A DNA stretch of 64,000 bases, taken from contig JAAVUU010000001.1 in NCBI GenBank assembly GCA_018449595.1, positions 1,205,255-1,269,254 on the forward strand. The letters are read 5' to 3'. A program made the position numbers and the translations under genes. The notes below the pieces were generated by a model. That model ran no database searches. It was not told the DNA's origin and saw nothing but the letters and a program-made list of their open reading frames with translations. Positions 63,106 to 64,000 of the stretch are shown piece after piece (position 1 is the stretch's first letter; every line of letters begins with the position of its first letter). Source of the DNA: Rhizobiales bacterium dw_265. Lineage in GTDB: Bacteria; Pseudomonadota; Alphaproteobacteria; Micropepsales; Micropepsaceae.

Positions 63106-64000
63106 TGAACAGGACCGCCCTGATCGTTGGCACAACCGGCATCGTCGGCGCCAGTCTGGCCGAGCATTTGGTCGCCAAAGATTGGAATGTCGTGGGCCTT
63201 GCCCGCAATCCGACCAATGACATCGCCGGCGCGCGAATGATCGCCGCCGATCTTCTGGACCGCCAGGGCCTCGAACGTGTCCTGGATGGCGTCAACCCGA
63301 CGCATGTATTTTTCGCCACCTGGTCGCGCAACGCCACGGAAGCCGAGAATATCCGCGTCAACGGCGCAATGATGCGCAATCTGCTGGACGTCTTGCACGC
63401 GAAAAAAGCCGTGCAGTACTTCGCGCTGGTGACAGGACTCAAGCATTACATTGGCCCCTTCGAGATGTATGCCAAGGTCAGCCCGCCACCCACGCCATTC
63501 CGTGAAACGCTTCCCCGTCTGGATATCCCGAACTTCTACTACACGCTTGAAGACATGGTCTTCGCTGCCGCCGAACGCGACGGCTTCAGCTGGAGCGTTC
63601 ACCGGCCGCATACCCTGATCGGCCATGCCAAGACCAGCGTCATGAACATGGGCGCCACTCTGGCTGTCTATGGCGCCATCGCCCGTGAGGCACACCGGCC
63701 TTTCCTGTTTCCGGGAAATCGTACGCAATGGAACGGACTGACAGATGTCACGGATGCCCGGATTCTGGCGCAACACCTGGAATGGGCGGCCACAGCCCCT
63801 GCGGCCCGCAACCAGGCCCTGCATGTCACCAATGGCGATGTCTTCCGCTGGAGCTGGATGTGGGAACGGCTTGCGGATTGGTTTGGTGTGGCGCCGATCG
63901 GCCCTGGCGACCTTCCCTATCCATTGGAATCCCAGATGGCCGATGCGGCGCCGCTTTGGATGGAAATAAGCAGGAAGCATGGCTTGATAGAAGCTGAGAT
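63106..64000 (+). CDS. PRISE-type SDR (progesterone 5-beta-reductase/iridoid synthase-like), cut by window end
   Basis: At least 298 codons are present, with no stop before the window ends. The atypical SDR starts MNRTALIVGTTGIVGASLAE (NADP loop) and has VFFATWSRNATEAENIRVN, the family signature VTGLKHYIGPFE, and catalytic Tyr in FYYTLEDMVF. PRISE enzymes reduce activated alkenes such as enones. ATGs at 63088 and 63094 are also in frame; 63106 has GGAG 6 bases upstream. It is divergent from the LysR gene that probably controls it. A detoxification role next to an efflux pump is plausible. Confidence 0.85.

Noticed and set aside
1..64000. CRISPR arrays, rRNA, complete insertion sequences, prophage
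   Set aside because: No regularly spaced repeats, rRNA-like segments, intact transposases or phage structural genes were seen.

Overview
The window is high-GC chromosomal DNA from an alphaproteobacterium. Three things support this. The chemotaxis operon has the gene order of the Caulobacter crescentus che cluster. Two adjacent genes closely resemble Caulobacter xylX and xylA of the Weimberg pathway. There are also several TonB-dependent receptors, a FecI/FecR pair and a short DUF4167-like gene. The mix of phosphoketolase, a pyruvate-decarboxylase-like enzyme and an FNR-type promoter suggests a facultative or microaerobic lifestyle. A Caulobacter/Rhizomicrobium-like host is an inference; there is no rRNA here to confirm it.

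Layout. 0-4 kb: the 5' end of a secreted beta-propeller protein, then xylX-xylA (minus strand) divergent from an SDR. 4-13.6 kb: one minus-strand chemotaxis operon in the order mcp, cheX (STAS), cheY1, cheA, cheW, cheR, cheB, cheY2, cheD, cheU-like, cheY3, cheE-like, mostly joined by ATGA/GTGA overlaps. 13.7-15.2 kb: a redox unit of doxX and azoR divergent from an HxlR regulator. 15.2-22.4 kb: lipoprotein, cytochrome P450, palindromic repeat, membrane-anchored glutamate-synthase-like flavoprotein, FMN reductase, YfcC/DcuC transporter and a LysR regulator. 22.5-35.4 kb: nutrient uptake, with a TonB receptor plus CocE/NonD hydrolase divergent from a CapA-like phosphatase, then a secreted repeat protein, a beta-propeller, a STN-TonB receptor and its FecR/FecI signalling pair. 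35.7-41.4 kb: three glycoside hydrolases without signal peptides (GH15, GH144-like, GH3) and an SbmA/BacA-like transporter lacking an ATPase domain. 41.4-46.7 kb: P3A-type ATPase, phosphoketolase and a small eRF1-like protein, behind a well-formed class II FNR/FixK promoter. 46.8-49.7 kb: small periplasmic, secreted and very small proteins.

49.7-56.2 kb is a patchwork with little gene content. It holds a 5'-truncated serine hydrolase, a TPR membrane protein, a pyruvate/indolepyruvate decarboxylase, and a scar where the first codons of a tyrosine recombinase meet the first codons of a glutathione S-transferase. 56.2-64 kb: a complete MexEF-OprN-type RND efflux operon, a LysR regulator, and a divergent PRISE-type reductase cut off by the window end.

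Most other long open frames are antisense or out-of-frame shadows produced by the high GC content and are omitted.
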